Part shown: piece after piece, positions 8,557 to 17,800 of the stretch
Numbering within the stretch: position 1 is the first letter of the stretch
Layout of the letters: each line of letters opens with the position of its first letter
Assembly: GCA_019419865.1 (NCBI GenBank)
Contig: JAHZIG010000028.1
Location: forward strand, 1-30,746
Length of the DNA: 30,746 nucleotides
Direction of reading: 5' to 3'
Source of the DNA: Clostridiales bacterium
GTDB lineage: Bacteria; Bacillota; Clostridia; Monoglobales; Monoglobaceae
Notes under the pieces: model-generated
Seen by the model: only the letters and a program-made list of their open reading frames with translations
Database searches by the model: none
Told to the model about the DNA's origin: nothing
Translations under genes and position numbers: made by a program

Positions 8557-9501
8557 ATGTTTTCAGTTATACTGCCGGTGTACAACGGCGAAAGATATAT
8601 AGACGACGCGGTCGAGAGCGCGCTCAAACAGCGCGAGCGCGACTGGGAGCTGATAATAATAAACGACGGTTCTACCGACGGCACGGGCAGGGCGCTTGAA
8701 AAATACAAGTCTCTGCCGCGGATTAAGATAATCGCTCAGAAAAACCTCGGGGTAAGCGCTGCGCGCAACAGGGGTATCGCGGCGTCGAGCGGCGACTATA
8801 TAGCGTTTTTGGACGCGGACGACGTCTGGAGCGAAGACCACCTCGAGGTAATGCGCGACATGATAGAAAAATACCCCGACGCCGGTCTGTACGGAAGTTT
8901 CACAAGGACCGAGCTGGTAAACGGCGATACCATAGAAGAATGTAATTTCTTCAAAGACCGCGAAGAGACCGTCCGTCTCGATAACTTCTTCGAGGAATAT
9001 TACAAGGACAGCTCCGCAAAAATGTTTACGGTAATAACCTCCTGCGTATCCAGACAGGCTTTCGATAAGGTCGGGGGGTTTAGAGTAGGCTGCAAGATAG
9101 GCGAGGATCTGGAGCTGTTTCTTAAGATAGCCGCGTATTTCCCGGTAGTCCTCACCTCCCGCGCGACGGCGACCTACCGCAGATCGAACTCGAGCGCGAC
9201 GAAGAACGTATCCTTCGATCCGGACTGGGGATTTTTCGACGGCGCGGCCGAGCTGTACGCGGATAAAGACGTTCCGGAATACAGAAAAGAAAGCCTGAAA
9301 AAACTTATGCGATGGTTTACTATGCGCAGATGCAGACACTATATCATAGACGGGAACAAAAAGAAAGCGTTTGAACATTTTTCCGAAATCGGTTCCGATC
9401 CGAAACTAAGGAAGGATAAGCTTATAACTTTTGTTTTGATGTGTATGCCTACTGCTTTGGTAAGGAAAATTTTCGAGATCAGATGGAGGGGGCAAGCATG
9501 A
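8557..9501 (+). CDS. Glycosyltransferase family 2
   Basis: This 314-residue GT-A enzyme begins FSVILPVYNGERYIDDAV and has INDGSTDG (D37) and DADDVW (86-91), both canonical family-2 signatures, plus the common GVSAARNRGI stretch between them. It should add one sugar of the repeat unit in the cytoplasm using a nucleotide-sugar donor. An AAGGAGG site lies a short distance upstream of the ATG at 8557. Its stop overlaps the start of the HD-GYP gene (ATGA at 9498-9501), so the two are likely translationally coupled. No defect is seen. The C-terminal 100 residues are basic and probably associate with the membrane or acceptor. Confidence 0.9.
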   Translation: MFSVILPVYNGERYIDDAVESALKQRERDWELIIINDGSTDGTGRALEKYKSLPRIKIIAQKNLGVSAARNRGIAASSGDYIAFLDADDVWSEDHLEVMRDMIEKYPDAGLYGSFTRTELVNGDTIEECNFFKDREETVRLDNFFEEYYKDSSAKMFTVITSCVSRQAFDKVGGFRVGCKIGEDLELFLKIAAYFPVVLTSRATATYRRSNSSATKNVSFDPDWGFFDGAAELYADKDVPEYRKESLKKLMRWFTMRRCRHYIIDGNKKKAFEHFSEIGSDPKLRKDKLITFVLMCMPTALVRKIFEIRWRGQA

Positions 9502-10103
9502 TCGAAATGACAAAAAAACTAAAGGATCTGATGAACGAACTCAAAAAGAATCACGCAGAAACATTCTATCACTGTCTGCACGTAAAAAATCTGACGTATA
9601 AAATACTGTGCCAAACCAATCTTGCGGGAGTAACCGCTTTCGGCGACGACGAAATATGCCATATATGCAAGGGCGCGCTCCTTCACGATATAGGTAAATT
9701 GTTCATTAAAAACGCGACGCTCACAAAAAGCTCCGCGCTCCAAGCAAGCGAAATGGACGACATGAAACTTCACGCCCGGCTCGGCGCAGAGGCTGTGGAA
9801 GGCGAGCTTACGGGTTATGAGCGCGAGATCGTCTCGAACGTATGCAGATATCATCACGAGCGGATAGACGGCTCCGGCTACGAGGGCGTGATCGACGTTC
9901 CAATATACGTTCAGGCGGTGTCGATATGCGATGTGTTCGACGCGCTGCACAGCGACAGGATATACCGCGACGGTCTGCCGCCCGAGAAGATATTCGACAT
10001 GATCAGAATGGATAAATGCGGCCGCTTCGACGAGACTCTGTTGAATTGTCTTGTAAAAGCGGTGGGAGATAGCGATCAAAGGAGAGAATTATGCGCTTTA
10101 TAA
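9498..10103 (+). CDS. HD-GYP domain protein, putative c-di-GMP phosphodiesterase
   Basis: This stand-alone HD-GYP domain is 201 residues long. The start at 9498 is chosen because a GGAGGGGG stretch precedes it and it forms an ATGA overlap with the glycosyltransferase stop; an upstream in-frame ATG at 9441 lies inside that gene. The metal-binding set appears complete: H25, HD at 63-64 (LLHDIGK), a His in MKLHARLGAE, HH at 119-120, and D145 in SICDVFDALHSDR. The signature reads GYE (127-129) instead of GYP. HD-GYP enzymes hydrolyse c-di-GMP to pGpG or GMP. No receiver or sensor domain is attached. It overlaps the flippase gene by 13 bases, so it belongs to the polysaccharide operon and could tune the EAL-containing co-polymerase. 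Activity with GYE is plausible but unproven. Confidence 0.87.
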   Translation: MIEMTKKLKDLMNELKKNHAETFYHCLHVKNLTYKILCQTNLAGVTAFGDDEICHICKGALLHDIGKLFIKNATLTKSSALQASEMDDMKLHARLGAEAVEGELTGYEREIVSNVCRYHHERIDGSGYEGVIDVPIYVQAVSICDVFDALHSDRIYRDGLPPEKIFDMIRMDKCGRFDETLLNCLVKAVGDSDQRRELCAL

Positions 10104-11614
10104 ATTCGCTGCGCAACAGCGCCTTCGCCCTCGGCGGGCAGATAGTAACCATACTTATGGGGTTTGTCGTACGGTGGTTTTTCGTACACCGGCTCGGTCA
10201 GGAATATCTCGGCGTCAACTCGGTAATGGAGAGCATACTGACCATCCTCTCGATGGGAGAGCTGGGGATAGGAACGTCGGTGGCGTTCGCGCTGTACAGG
10301 CCTATCGACGACGGCGACGAGCGGCGTATAGGCAGTCTGATGGCGTTTTACAGAAAGGTGTATTTTATCCTTGGTATTGCGACCGCGGTCGTAGGGCCGC
10401 TGCTGATCCCTTTTATGCGCTTTTTTACCCGCGAGGCCGCGAACGTAGCCGATATAAACCTTATTTATCTCTTATTTTTGCTCAATACGACGCTGAGCTA
10501 TTTCTTCGCTTATAAGAGGACTCTGCTCTCGGCGTATCAGCAAAACTACATAAACAGCCTGAGCGAGGACGCCTTCGCCGTAGTGAAATACATACTTCAG
10601 ATAGTTGCGATCACACAATTCGGCAGTTATATAGGCTACCTCGTTATCAACCTGGTATGCGTCTGCGGAGCCAATATAGTTATAGGCATAGTCTGCGACA
10701 GAAAATATCCTTTTATAAAAAAATACAAAAAAGAAAAACTGATCGAAGAGGATAAAAATAAGCTCAAGAAGAGCGTGGTCTCGCTGATGTACCAGAAGAT
10801 AGGCGCGAAGCTAGTGACCGGCACGGATAATCTTATGATCTCCTACGCGCGGCTTACGCTGATGGGCATATACAGCAACTATTCGACAGTGGTGAGCACG
10901 ATTTCAAGAGTGGTATACAACGTGCTCTGCTCGATCATGGGCAGCGTCGGCAATCTCATGATCCAAAAGGACGACGATCATAAATACAAAGTATTCGAGG
11001 AGTTCGTATTCGCGACATTCTGCTTCTACTTCTTTATCGCTATGGGCTTCTCCGCCTGCCTGGAACGCTTTATCGTGATATGGGCGGGCGAGGACTGGCT
11101 TTTGCCTCCGTCGGTGACCTTCGTCGTAATCATGAACTTTATGCTCACCGGGCTGAGACAGCCGAATATCGTGGTGATAGAGGCAGCCGGACTGTTCAAC
11201 AATCTGCGAATGAAAGCAGTCGGCGAGGTAATTGTCAACCTCGTCGTATCCCTCCTCTTTCTGATCGTATTCGAAATGGGGATCTACGGCGTCTTGCTCG
11301 GCACGACCGTCTCGATGGCGAGCGTATGTATCTGGTGGGAGACGCTCGCGGTGCACAAATACGCGCTGCACAAGCCGGTCAAGAGGTATTACATAAACTA
11401 TTTTACGCAGCTCTTCGTCGCGGCGCTGGGGTGTTTCTCGGCGTACTTTATATGCAAAGCGATACCGGTCGACGGTATCGCGGGGTTTATACTCGCGGGA
11501 CTTACCGCTACCGCCTTGTTTGCGGCGGTCGTATTGATATTTTACGGCAGGAGCGCGGCGTTTAGGGCTTTGCTCCAAAGGTTCAAAAACCGTATGCAAG
11601 CGTCTAAGTCTTAG
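10091..11614 (+). CDS. Polysaccharide flippase (Wzx-like, MOP superfamily)
   Basis: This 507-residue protein has about 12-14 hydrophobic segments and starts with FINSLRNSAFALGGQIVTI, the common opening of polysaccharide flippases, followed by RLGQEYLGVNSV. Flippases of this family move lipid-linked repeat units across the membrane for Wzy polymerisation. A basic cytoplasmic loop (KKYKKEKLIEEDKNKLKKS, about residues 210-228) sits mid-protein, as in relatives. GGAGAG precedes the ATG at 10091, which lies inside the end of the HD-GYP gene. The C-terminus ends in a basic tail. No interruption is visible. Together with the Wzy-like and Wzz-like proteins it makes a complete Wzx/Wzy-type set. Confidence 0.9.
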   Translation: MRFINSLRNSAFALGGQIVTILMGFVVRWFFVHRLGQEYLGVNSVMESILTILSMGELGIGTSVAFALYRPIDDGDERRIGSLMAFYRKVYFILGIATAVVGPLLIPFMRFFTREAANVADINLIYLLFLLNTTLSYFFAYKRTLLSAYQQNYINSLSEDAFAVVKYILQIVAITQFGSYIGYLVINLVCVCGANIVIGIVCDRKYPFIKKYKKEKLIEEDKNKLKKSVVSLMYQKIGAKLVTGTDNLMISYARLTLMGIYSNYSTVVSTISRVVYNVLCSIMGSVGNLMIQKDDDHKYKVFEEFVFATFCFYFFIAMGFSACLERFIVIWAGEDWLLPPSVTFVVIMNFMLTGLRQPNIVVIEAAGLFNNLRMKAVGEVIVNLVVSLLFLIVFEMGIYGVLLGTTVSMASVCIWWETLAVHKYALHKPVKRYYINYFTQLFVAALGCFSAYFICKAIPVDGIAGFILAGLTATALFAAVVLIFYGRSAAFRALLQRFKNRMQASKS

Positions 11615-11658
11615 ACCCGCGACCTACCATACTTTTGTTATTAGAAGGAGACCTCTGA

Positions 11659-12468
11659 ATGGATTTACTGAAAGCTATACAAAAAACGGAACTCGGCGCG
11701 CTTATCGAGCTTCGCCGGGTCTGCGAAAAACATAATATTCGATATTTTCTGGCGCAGGGCACGTTGATCGGCGCGGCGCGGGAGAAGGGTTTTATCCCGT
11801 GGGACGACGACATAGACGTCATTATCCCGCAAAAGGATCTTGAGCGGCTCCTTGAAATATTCCCCCGGGAAGCCGACGACAGATATACGATAACCGATCA
11901 TAACATAGAAGCGCATTACCCGCTGTCCTGGCCGAAGATACGCGTAAACAACACGCTGTCACGCCCGATCCTCTATAAGGATATACCCATAAACTGGGGG
12001 ATATGCATAGATCTGTTCCCGATCTATTCGATAAGCGACAACGCGGCGCTGCGCAAGTTGGAGATTACCTTCTTTAAGATCGCGCGCAAGGCTCTGCTCT
12101 CCGAAATGACCCGGTACGAGGACGAACGCGATATAATAACGCGGCTCTTTGAAAAGATACCGATCCGCGCAAGACATAAGCTGATGAATACCAGCGCGAA
12201 GATATTCGGCCGCCACGGCGATAACACCGAATACGTATACGCGACCTGCAAGGGCGGATTCGTACTAAAGCGCAGTCTTATCTTCGGCGAGGAGCGGAGC
12301 CTTGACTTCGAGGGGCTTAGCTACCCCGTTCCGTCGGACTACGACGGCTTTTTAAGAGCGCAGTTCGGCGACTACATGACTCCCCCGCCCGAAAACGAAC
12401 GCAAAGGCCACGACATGCGCCTCGGCGAAATAGAGTGGCGCCTTAGCAACATAGAGATCAGCGATTAG
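11659..12468 (+). CDS. LicD family phosphotransferase
   Basis: This 269-residue LicD-type nucleotidyltransferase-fold protein moves phosphocholine or a similar phospho-substituent onto a glycan. The signature is clear: GTLIGAAREKGFIPWDDDID, with the metal-binding Asp cluster at residues 49-53, then ICIDLFPIY and the C-terminal YPVPSDYDGFLRAQFGDYM. AGAAGGAGA sits upstream of the ATG at 11659. It is the last gene of the operon, 44 bases after the flippase, and probably decorates the polymer. Its final codons and TAG stop (12466-12468) lie inside an inverted-repeat element, so the native C-terminus may have been replaced. The transferred group cannot be determined here. Confidence 0.9.
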   Translation: MDLLKAIQKTELGALIELRRVCEKHNIRYFLAQGTLIGAAREKGFIPWDDDIDVIIPQKDLERLLEIFPREADDRYTITDHNIEAHYPLSWPKIRVNNTLSRPILYKDIPINWGICIDLFPIYSISDNAALRKLEITFFKIARKALLSEMTRYEDERDIITRLFEKIPIRARHKLMNTSAKIFGRHGDNTEYVYATCKGGFVLKRSLIFGEERSLDFEGLSYPVPSDYDGFLRAQFGDYMTPPPENERKGHDMRLGEIEWRLSNIEISD

Positions 12469-12629
12469 CGAATAGCGATTAGGAACGTGAAACGTTTCTG
12501 TTGCGTGGAAACGGCATCTGTAGCCGTTTAGGAAAACAATGTATTTCACCATTTCCGCTTGGCCGCCGTTTAGGCGTCAAAGCCGCCTCTTTTACCACCT
12601 ATTCGCTATTCTCTAATATCTAATCGCTA
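12460..12629. repeat. 170-bp inverted-repeat (MITE-like) intergenic element
   Basis: The outer arms are imperfect inverted repeats. The left arm 12460-12483 begins AGCGATTAGCGAATAGCG. The right arm 12598-12629, read on the minus strand, begins AGCGATTAGATATTAGAGAA and ends GAATAGCGAATAGG. Inside are a perfect 10-bp palindrome (GAAACGTTTC, 12489-12498), a 7-bp hairpin (AAACGGC/GCCGTTT, 12509-12529) and a GC hairpin at 12572-12588. No protein is encoded. It fills the whole gap between two convergent genes. The structure resembles a miniature inverted-repeat element or a genome-wide intergenic repeat, but only one copy is visible here. Confidence 0.55.
12572..12593 (+). terminator. Possible weak terminator after the exopolysaccharide operon
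   Basis: AGGCG (12572-12576) can pair with CGCCT (12584-12588) around a 7-base loop, followed by CTTTTA. The stem is short and the T-run is brief, so termination strength is uncertain. It lies in the right place, about 105 bases after the licD stop, within the inverted-repeat element. Confidence 0.35.
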
Positions 12630-12632
12630 CGT

Positions 12633-13067
12633 TTACAGAAAACTGCGGATATCGACCGCGAGCCTTTCTTCAAGATTGATCAGCCGTTTGGTTATATCCT
12701 TCGAGACCTCGTCGGCGGCTTTATATTCGTTAAGGTATCTGTTTAAGGATTTAACGCCCATATTACAGCCGTCGGTCATAAGGTCCGCTATAGTTTCATC
12801 CGAGTCGTCCATCGCCATTTTCATGTTCGTCTTGATCCACGACATTCCCTTTGCGACCGGATTCGGCTCCTTACCGTCGTCCTTGTACTTATGAAGCAAT
12901 TCCTGGATCTCCGAATCCAGCTTCTCATGCTCCGCCCGGCATTCGGACAAACGTTTTTTAAGCTTGTCCGAGCGGGTATACTCCATTACCTCGTCGATAG
13001 CCTCGACCCCCATTTTAACCCCCGCGTCGCATTCGCGCAGAAGTCTTATCGTATCTTGTTCAACCAT
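12633..13067 (-). CDS. Conserved hypothetical helical-bundle protein
   Basis: This is a 144-residue, highly charged, almost entirely helical cytoplasmic protein with no signal peptide or membrane segment. The start is the ATG at 13067 (MVEQDTIRLLREC): an AAGGAAG stands about 9 bases upstream, whereas the longer frame beginning at 13112 lacks a site as good. Motifs include DAGVKMGVEAIDEVMEY, the EHEKLDSEIQELLHKY helix, KGMSWIKTNMKMAMDDSDE and DGCNMGVKSLNRYLNEY. The GVxxxDEV/GVKSLNRYL repetition suggests two similar helical halves, like ferritin-like or DUF2383-type four-helix bundles. I recall similar unnamed proteins in many Clostridia. No function can be given. It is monocistronic and convergent with the polysaccharide operon. 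Confidence 0.78.
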   Translation of the reverse strand: MVEQDTIRLLRECDAGVKMGVEAIDEVMEYTRSDKLKKRLSECRAEHEKLDSEIQELLHKYKDDGKEPNPVAKGMSWIKTNMKMAMDDSDETIADLMTDGCNMGVKSLNRYLNEYKAADEVSKDITKRLINLEERLAVDIRSFL

Positions 13068-13150
13068 AATTTTACGCTTCCTTTCTTTTAGACTTAAGTA
13101 TTTTTTATACAAATAAAGTATTCCTAAAACGAAAGGAAATATACGAAAAC

Positions 13151-13156
13151 ATTATA
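13151..13156 (-). promoter_or_regulatory. Possible -10 element for the helical-bundle gene
   Basis: The minus strand reads TATAAT here, about 85 bases upstream of the ATG at 13067. No convincing TTGACA-like -35 lies 16-18 bases further up, so this is only a candidate. Confidence 0.3.
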
Positions 13157-13393
13157 CGTTATCCTTGTTTATTGCTTTTGACTCTAAACTAAAAGCTGTA
13201 TCTTACGTCTATCAAAAATTATTCTGTAAAAATATCATAAAGGAAAACACATATTATTAAGCGCTTAAAATAAATTAATTTATCTTAAACGTAAGTCTTT
13301 ATGCAAATAACAAAAGCTCCGTTCTTTCCAACAAATAACAAACCGGCATGGTCCAACTTATATGCCGCTTTTCTTTATTTTACACAAGGAATT

Positions 13394-13415
13394 GGAGCCG
13401 CAAAACTGCGGCTCC
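13394..13415 (-). terminator. Hairpin downstream of the stalk-domain gene, probable terminator
   Basis: GGAGCCGC (13394-13401) pairs perfectly with GCGGCTCC (13408-13415) around a 6-base loop, 27 bases beyond the stop of the minus-strand gene. The T-run on the minus strand is poor (AATTCCTT), so it may act as a 3' stabiliser as much as a terminator. Confidence 0.5.
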
Positions 13416-13442
13416 TTATCGTGCGCTTGCGCCAAATCTTTT

Positions 13443-14816
13443 TTACTCGGTCGTCACAATAGCCGTTCTGGTCGCCTCGTCCCACTGGACGTTAAAGCCG
13501 AGGTTTTCGGATAAGAATCTGAGCGGGACCATGGTCTTATCGTTTATCAGCCTTGCGGGGACGTCCATCGTCGCGGCGCTTCCGTTTACCGTCGCCGTCG
13601 TGTTATCCACGCTGAAGGTAACGCTCTTTTCCTCCGCGAGTCCGAAGGTCTGTATTTCTTCTTCGGTCGTCACCGGCACGGTCGCCGTGGCGGTCTGCGT
13701 AGCGTCGTCCCAAGTTACAGCCGCGCCCATCTGCTCAAACAAGAAGCGCATCGGGACTAAGGTGCGGTCGTTTTCCGTGACCGGCGGCTGATCGAAGCCG
13801 AGAAGTTTATCGTTTAATTGGACGTAAGTGTCTCCTTCTTGTAGGTATTTATCTATATCTTCTTTCATTATATACATATCTCCATATACGCTTATCAAAG
13901 AATCCGTAACGCTCATCATGTCTCCATATAATCCTTGATATCTCGTCATATATACCCCATCTTTGGAATAACATGTATATTTAGGCTTTCCATATTCTTT
14001 ATTAAATTCGGGTACAATAAAATATTCACCAACTAAATTTAATCCTTGCTGATCTGCTGTATTCGGCGAGTTTCCGCGGGTCGGATTGATATAAACATTC
14101 TCATATACGATCTCATTGGTTATTTGATCGTTATCAAAAATATAAATATTATCTCCTTTTATCGTTAGTGTCCTGATACCGTTTGACAGAGGAACATGTT
14201 CAAGATCTCTTCTCTCCTCCCAATTTTCCATATCCGTCGATGAATATACTTTATCAATTATATCGTCAGCCGTGGCGCTCCAAAAGTTTGCACGCAGATT
14301 AGCTCTATTGTTAATTCTTACATAATACTTTCCATCTATATATGACATTTCCCTGACATAGGCTTCAAATTCTATTTTCTTTAAAAACTGAAAATTTTCA
14401 TCCAAAATATATAGATAGCCTTTTGCCTCGTGAACTCGTCCGCTTGTAAAAACGTTATCGTACATGTTAGAACGCCCCATATATACTCCGTCGGCCCACT
14501 TGATTTCATCCATGTATCCGGCTCTGCTGTAGTAGCCATAACTATCTCGGTCGTTAAATACCGTTACTTCCCTAAAATTCACAAAATCAGTAGTGAAGTA
14601 GTCCCCAGAATATTCGTCGTTATTAATATAAGCCAAATAGCCGTTTCCTATGTCTTGAATTTGACTGATATCCGTTCTTATCTCCCCGTTGATATAAGAC
14701 TCTCCGTCGTTTAATTCATGTATTATACTTGCGTCGTCTACCGTAAGCGCATAAATACAAACGCTATTCAACGAAATACACATTATGGTTATCAACATAA
14801 GTATTATTTTTTTCAT
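13443..14816 (-). CDS. Exported protein with C-terminal copper-amine-oxidase-N (stalk) repeats
   Basis: This 457-residue protein has a classic signal peptide (basic MKK, hydrophobic ILMLITIMCISL, cut near residue 23). The central part (about 40-330) is rich in Tyr, Asn and beta-type repeats and is not recognised. The C-terminus has two copies of the Cu_amine_oxidN1-like hairpin: TLVPMRFLFEQMGAAVTWDD at about residue 360 and TMVPLRFLSENLGFNVQWDE at about 430. In Firmicutes these domains occur on many secreted surface proteins as a stalk or cell-wall-associated module and do not imply amine oxidase activity. AGGAGG precedes the ATG. It lies 42 bases after the giant surface protein gene with no terminator between, so they are probably co-transcribed and may work together at the cell surface. 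Confidence 0.83.
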   Translation of the reverse strand: MKKIILMLITIMCISLNSVCIYALTVDDASIIHELNDGESYINGEIRTDISQIQDIGNGYLAYINNDEYSGDYFTTDFVNFREVTVFNDRDSYGYYSRAGYMDEIKWADGVYMGRSNMYDNVFTSGRVHEAKGYLYILDENFQFLKKIEFEAYVREMSYIDGKYYVRINNRANLRANFWSATADDIIDKVYSSTDMENWEERRDLEHVPLSNGIRTLTIKGDNIYIFDNDQITNEIVYENVYINPTRGNSPNTADQQGLNLVGEYFIVPEFNKEYGKPKYTCYSKDGVYMTRYQGLYGDMMSVTDSLISVYGDMYIMKEDIDKYLQEGDTYVQLNDKLLGFDQPPVTENDRTLVPMRFLFEQMGAAVTWDDATQTATATVPVTTEEEIQTFGLAEEKSVTFSVDNTTATVNGSAATMDVPARLINDKTMVPLRFLSENLGFNVQWDEATRTAIVTTE

Positions 14817-14858
14817 TTAACATACCTCCTAAAAAATACTTGTCTTTTTATTTGCAGA

Positions 14859-17800
14859 CTAATATTCTTTGCTTAAACAAAATTCGTTTCCTACTAAACC
14901 GGTATCCGCCGTTGTTAATACAACGCTTACCGTAATATCAACAGACGTTTTGGCCGGTATACTCACAGTTCGTCCAACAAATCGATTATACTGCTCTCCG
15001 TCTTCAAACGATCCAGCGCAGCTGTATTCCATCTCATCTCCATTAACGCTAATACCTACTACAACTCCCGCCTTACTATCGGTTCTGTAATTAAATTTCC
15101 AAGTATCATCCGCATCGTTTGCTATGGTTATATTATATACATTTTCAACTCCATAATTTCCTTGACTTATTGAAATCTGATGCTTGGTAAACCCTTTGTA
15201 TGGACCGTCGGGAATTTTATCTCCGGGCGGCAAAGTTGGATATGGCAGTATATCGTTTGGAACAAACTCGTCTTGATTTCCGCTATAACCGTTAGGTATA
15301 TCTCGTAATGAGGTTCTCTTTGTATCGAATCTCCATCGAGCGCCCGCACCCTCAACGTAATCGAAGCCAAGTATGCTCGATTCAGTCGCCGTTTGATAGA
15401 CGTTTGTATCATTTTGCGGATTCACATTCGACACCCATGTCTCAGCTTGCGTTATTCCAAATGTATTTGCAACTTCCATAGGTATTAAATATTCGGCTCT
15501 ACTTTCATCTGCTTCGATCGCATGCGCTAAGTCGACCTCAACGTACGGCATTGAGTCGGCTATCCCTTTCCATGTCGGCGAATAAGTCTGATCTTGATTG
15601 GAGTTGATATCCACCGAAATATCTTGAACATACGGCGCGCTTTGCAAAGATAATTGAGTCTTATTCGACGTCGTCTTATAGGCGACAGTGCTTAAATTTA
15701 GAGATCCTCTTACCACCTCAAACTCCATAACGATATATATAGGCATATTGTAATTATCCATGGACGGATAGCTGTTTACATTATATGCCGCTTTATATAT
15801 ATCGCTTAACCATATAGATTGCGCTCCGGATGACAACGTATACGTATATGGCAAAATTAATTGTCTTGGTTCGTATATTTGCGGATTTCTGTCATCATAC
15901 TTTATATCATTATGTATAGTTTTCCCCAAAAAATCTGAATACGCCTGAATTCCGGTCCAGCTCGGAGATTCGATCGTACCCGGAAAAACTTGCAGTCCAA
16001 GTCTGTTGATTTTTATTTCGGCGTTGGTCGAGTTAAACAATACATCGGTATATATTGGCGTATACGATTCTGTTCCCGATCTTTGAACTACAACGCCATT
16101 ATGATACCACGCCATATATGTGTATGTTCCGGGCTCTAAGTTTTCGTAATTATCAAGCATATTGCCGTTCTCGCCCAAATGATTTTCTTCAATTCTTTCA
16201 GGATTACTTGAGTATATATATTTACCGCCTATTTTTGGAGTAAACACCAACTCGTTATCTCTTGATATTTGAATTTTGAACTCATAGGTTGAGGTTGATT
16301 CTTGGGTAGATAACTTGATATATGCCTTTTCTCCTCTATTTAACAGATATTTCTTTCCCGTTTGAGCCAAATTATCTACTCCTATCAGCTCGTTATCATT
16401 TTCATCATACACGTTTATCGTACAATTTTCAACTTCACTGATCAAATAAAACTCTGTTTTCGGAGCCACAAAGTAGAACTCTTTCGAGTTGCTTTTATAG
16501 CTATCTTGATTTATTGTATGCGTATCCTGCAGCGAAAAGTCGATATAATTTGCAGCGCCTTCGTTAATTACCTTTACGTTCTTTAAACCTTCGTCAAGCG
16601 TAAACAACGACTTCTCGAGGATCTTAGCCGCTTCCGCTTTGGTCAGATTTCTCAGCGTTCCAAACTCGCGGTTCTCGTCGCCCTCCATTACTCCGTTGAG
16701 ATACATTTGATAAATCCCTTCAATATAGTCGCTGTCGTTAACGCCGGCGATCTTCGTCGTCGCTCCGCCTATCTGGTTGGCAAACATATTTTGCTCTGTA
16801 AACGCTATCGACGACTTCCACCTTGTGTTTCTTTCGCACGAAACGTTTTCGTTATATTCGTACAGATTCGACGGTACGGTTATCTCGCTTCTTTGCTCAA
16901 TATACGTCTTATAGAGCGCATACGCAGCCTCGTATCTCTGTATCGGAGCTTCATAAAAACTTTCGTTTGGCTCGTTTCCCGTCGTTTCCGTCTTTATCAA
17001 CGCAAGCTCTATAGCCTTATTAACAACGTCTTTCGCCCAATACACGTCTTCCCCGTAAATTGCAATGTCGTCGAATCCCGCGGAGAATAACAGCATCTTT
17101 AAAAATTCAGCTCTCGAAACCGGCTTTTCAGGATTGAAGTATACGACCGTTCCGTCTCCCTCGATAGTAGTCTGCGTCTCGGGATCGTATTTGCCCGTAT
17201 CTCCGCCCACTATACCTAAGTTCGTCGCTTTGAACAACGATTGATAGTACCATGTTTCGCCGCCATTTGCATCTTTTACGTCTTCATATTTCTTTATTAT
17301 ATACACGTTATTAGTATTGTATAATGTAGGTATTACTCCATTAAAATCAGTTCTGACGCTTCGTAATATTGTGCTGTCCGCTGTCGGCAACTCTATCAAA
17401 TAGTTCTCGCCTTCTATTGATAATTCTATTCTGTATTCGGCGCTTAAGTTATTTGCGTAGATATACGCGTATGCGTCGTCGCCTGTATAACCGCTTGGTT
17501 TTGTAAATCTGATATTATCATACAGCTTTTCGGTTTCTGACACATAATCTACAATACCCACGCCTTTGCCGATTATTTCTGTAAAATAATTATATGTATC
17601 AATAAAGCTCCATTCTCCCGTAACCGCAGTTCCGTCAATATCCAAATACTCAACGGCGCCGGACGAGTTCTCTACTTTTTGAGTTATTATTTTTGAGTTC
17701 TCGTTTGGTTCCTCATCCGACTCCTCATTTGGCTCCTCGTCAGAGAACGCTACTACAGGGAAGCTATATTTAAGGTTCCTGTCAAGCATATCTGTTATTT

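Larger units (their letters stand above)
13068..13442. other. 375-bp AT-rich intergenic region between two minus-strand genes
   Basis: This stretch lies downstream of the stalk-domain gene and upstream of the helical-bundle gene. It contains no supportable ORF. It holds a perfect 8-bp hairpin at 13394-13415, a second hairpin (CGGCAT 13344-13349 with ATGCCG 13362-13367) followed on the plus strand by a T-rich run, and a possible promoter for the helical-bundle gene near 13151-13156. Confidence 0.6.

Noticed and set aside
13344..13381. Plus-strand terminator hairpin in the intergenic region
   Set aside because: A stem and T-rich run exist, but no plus-strand gene ends nearby and the 12-base loop is large; it is mentioned only within the intergenic entry.
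13443..14816. Copper amine oxidase enzyme
   Set aside because: Only the short N-terminal-type stalk repeats are present; there is no catalytic domain or topaquinone motif.
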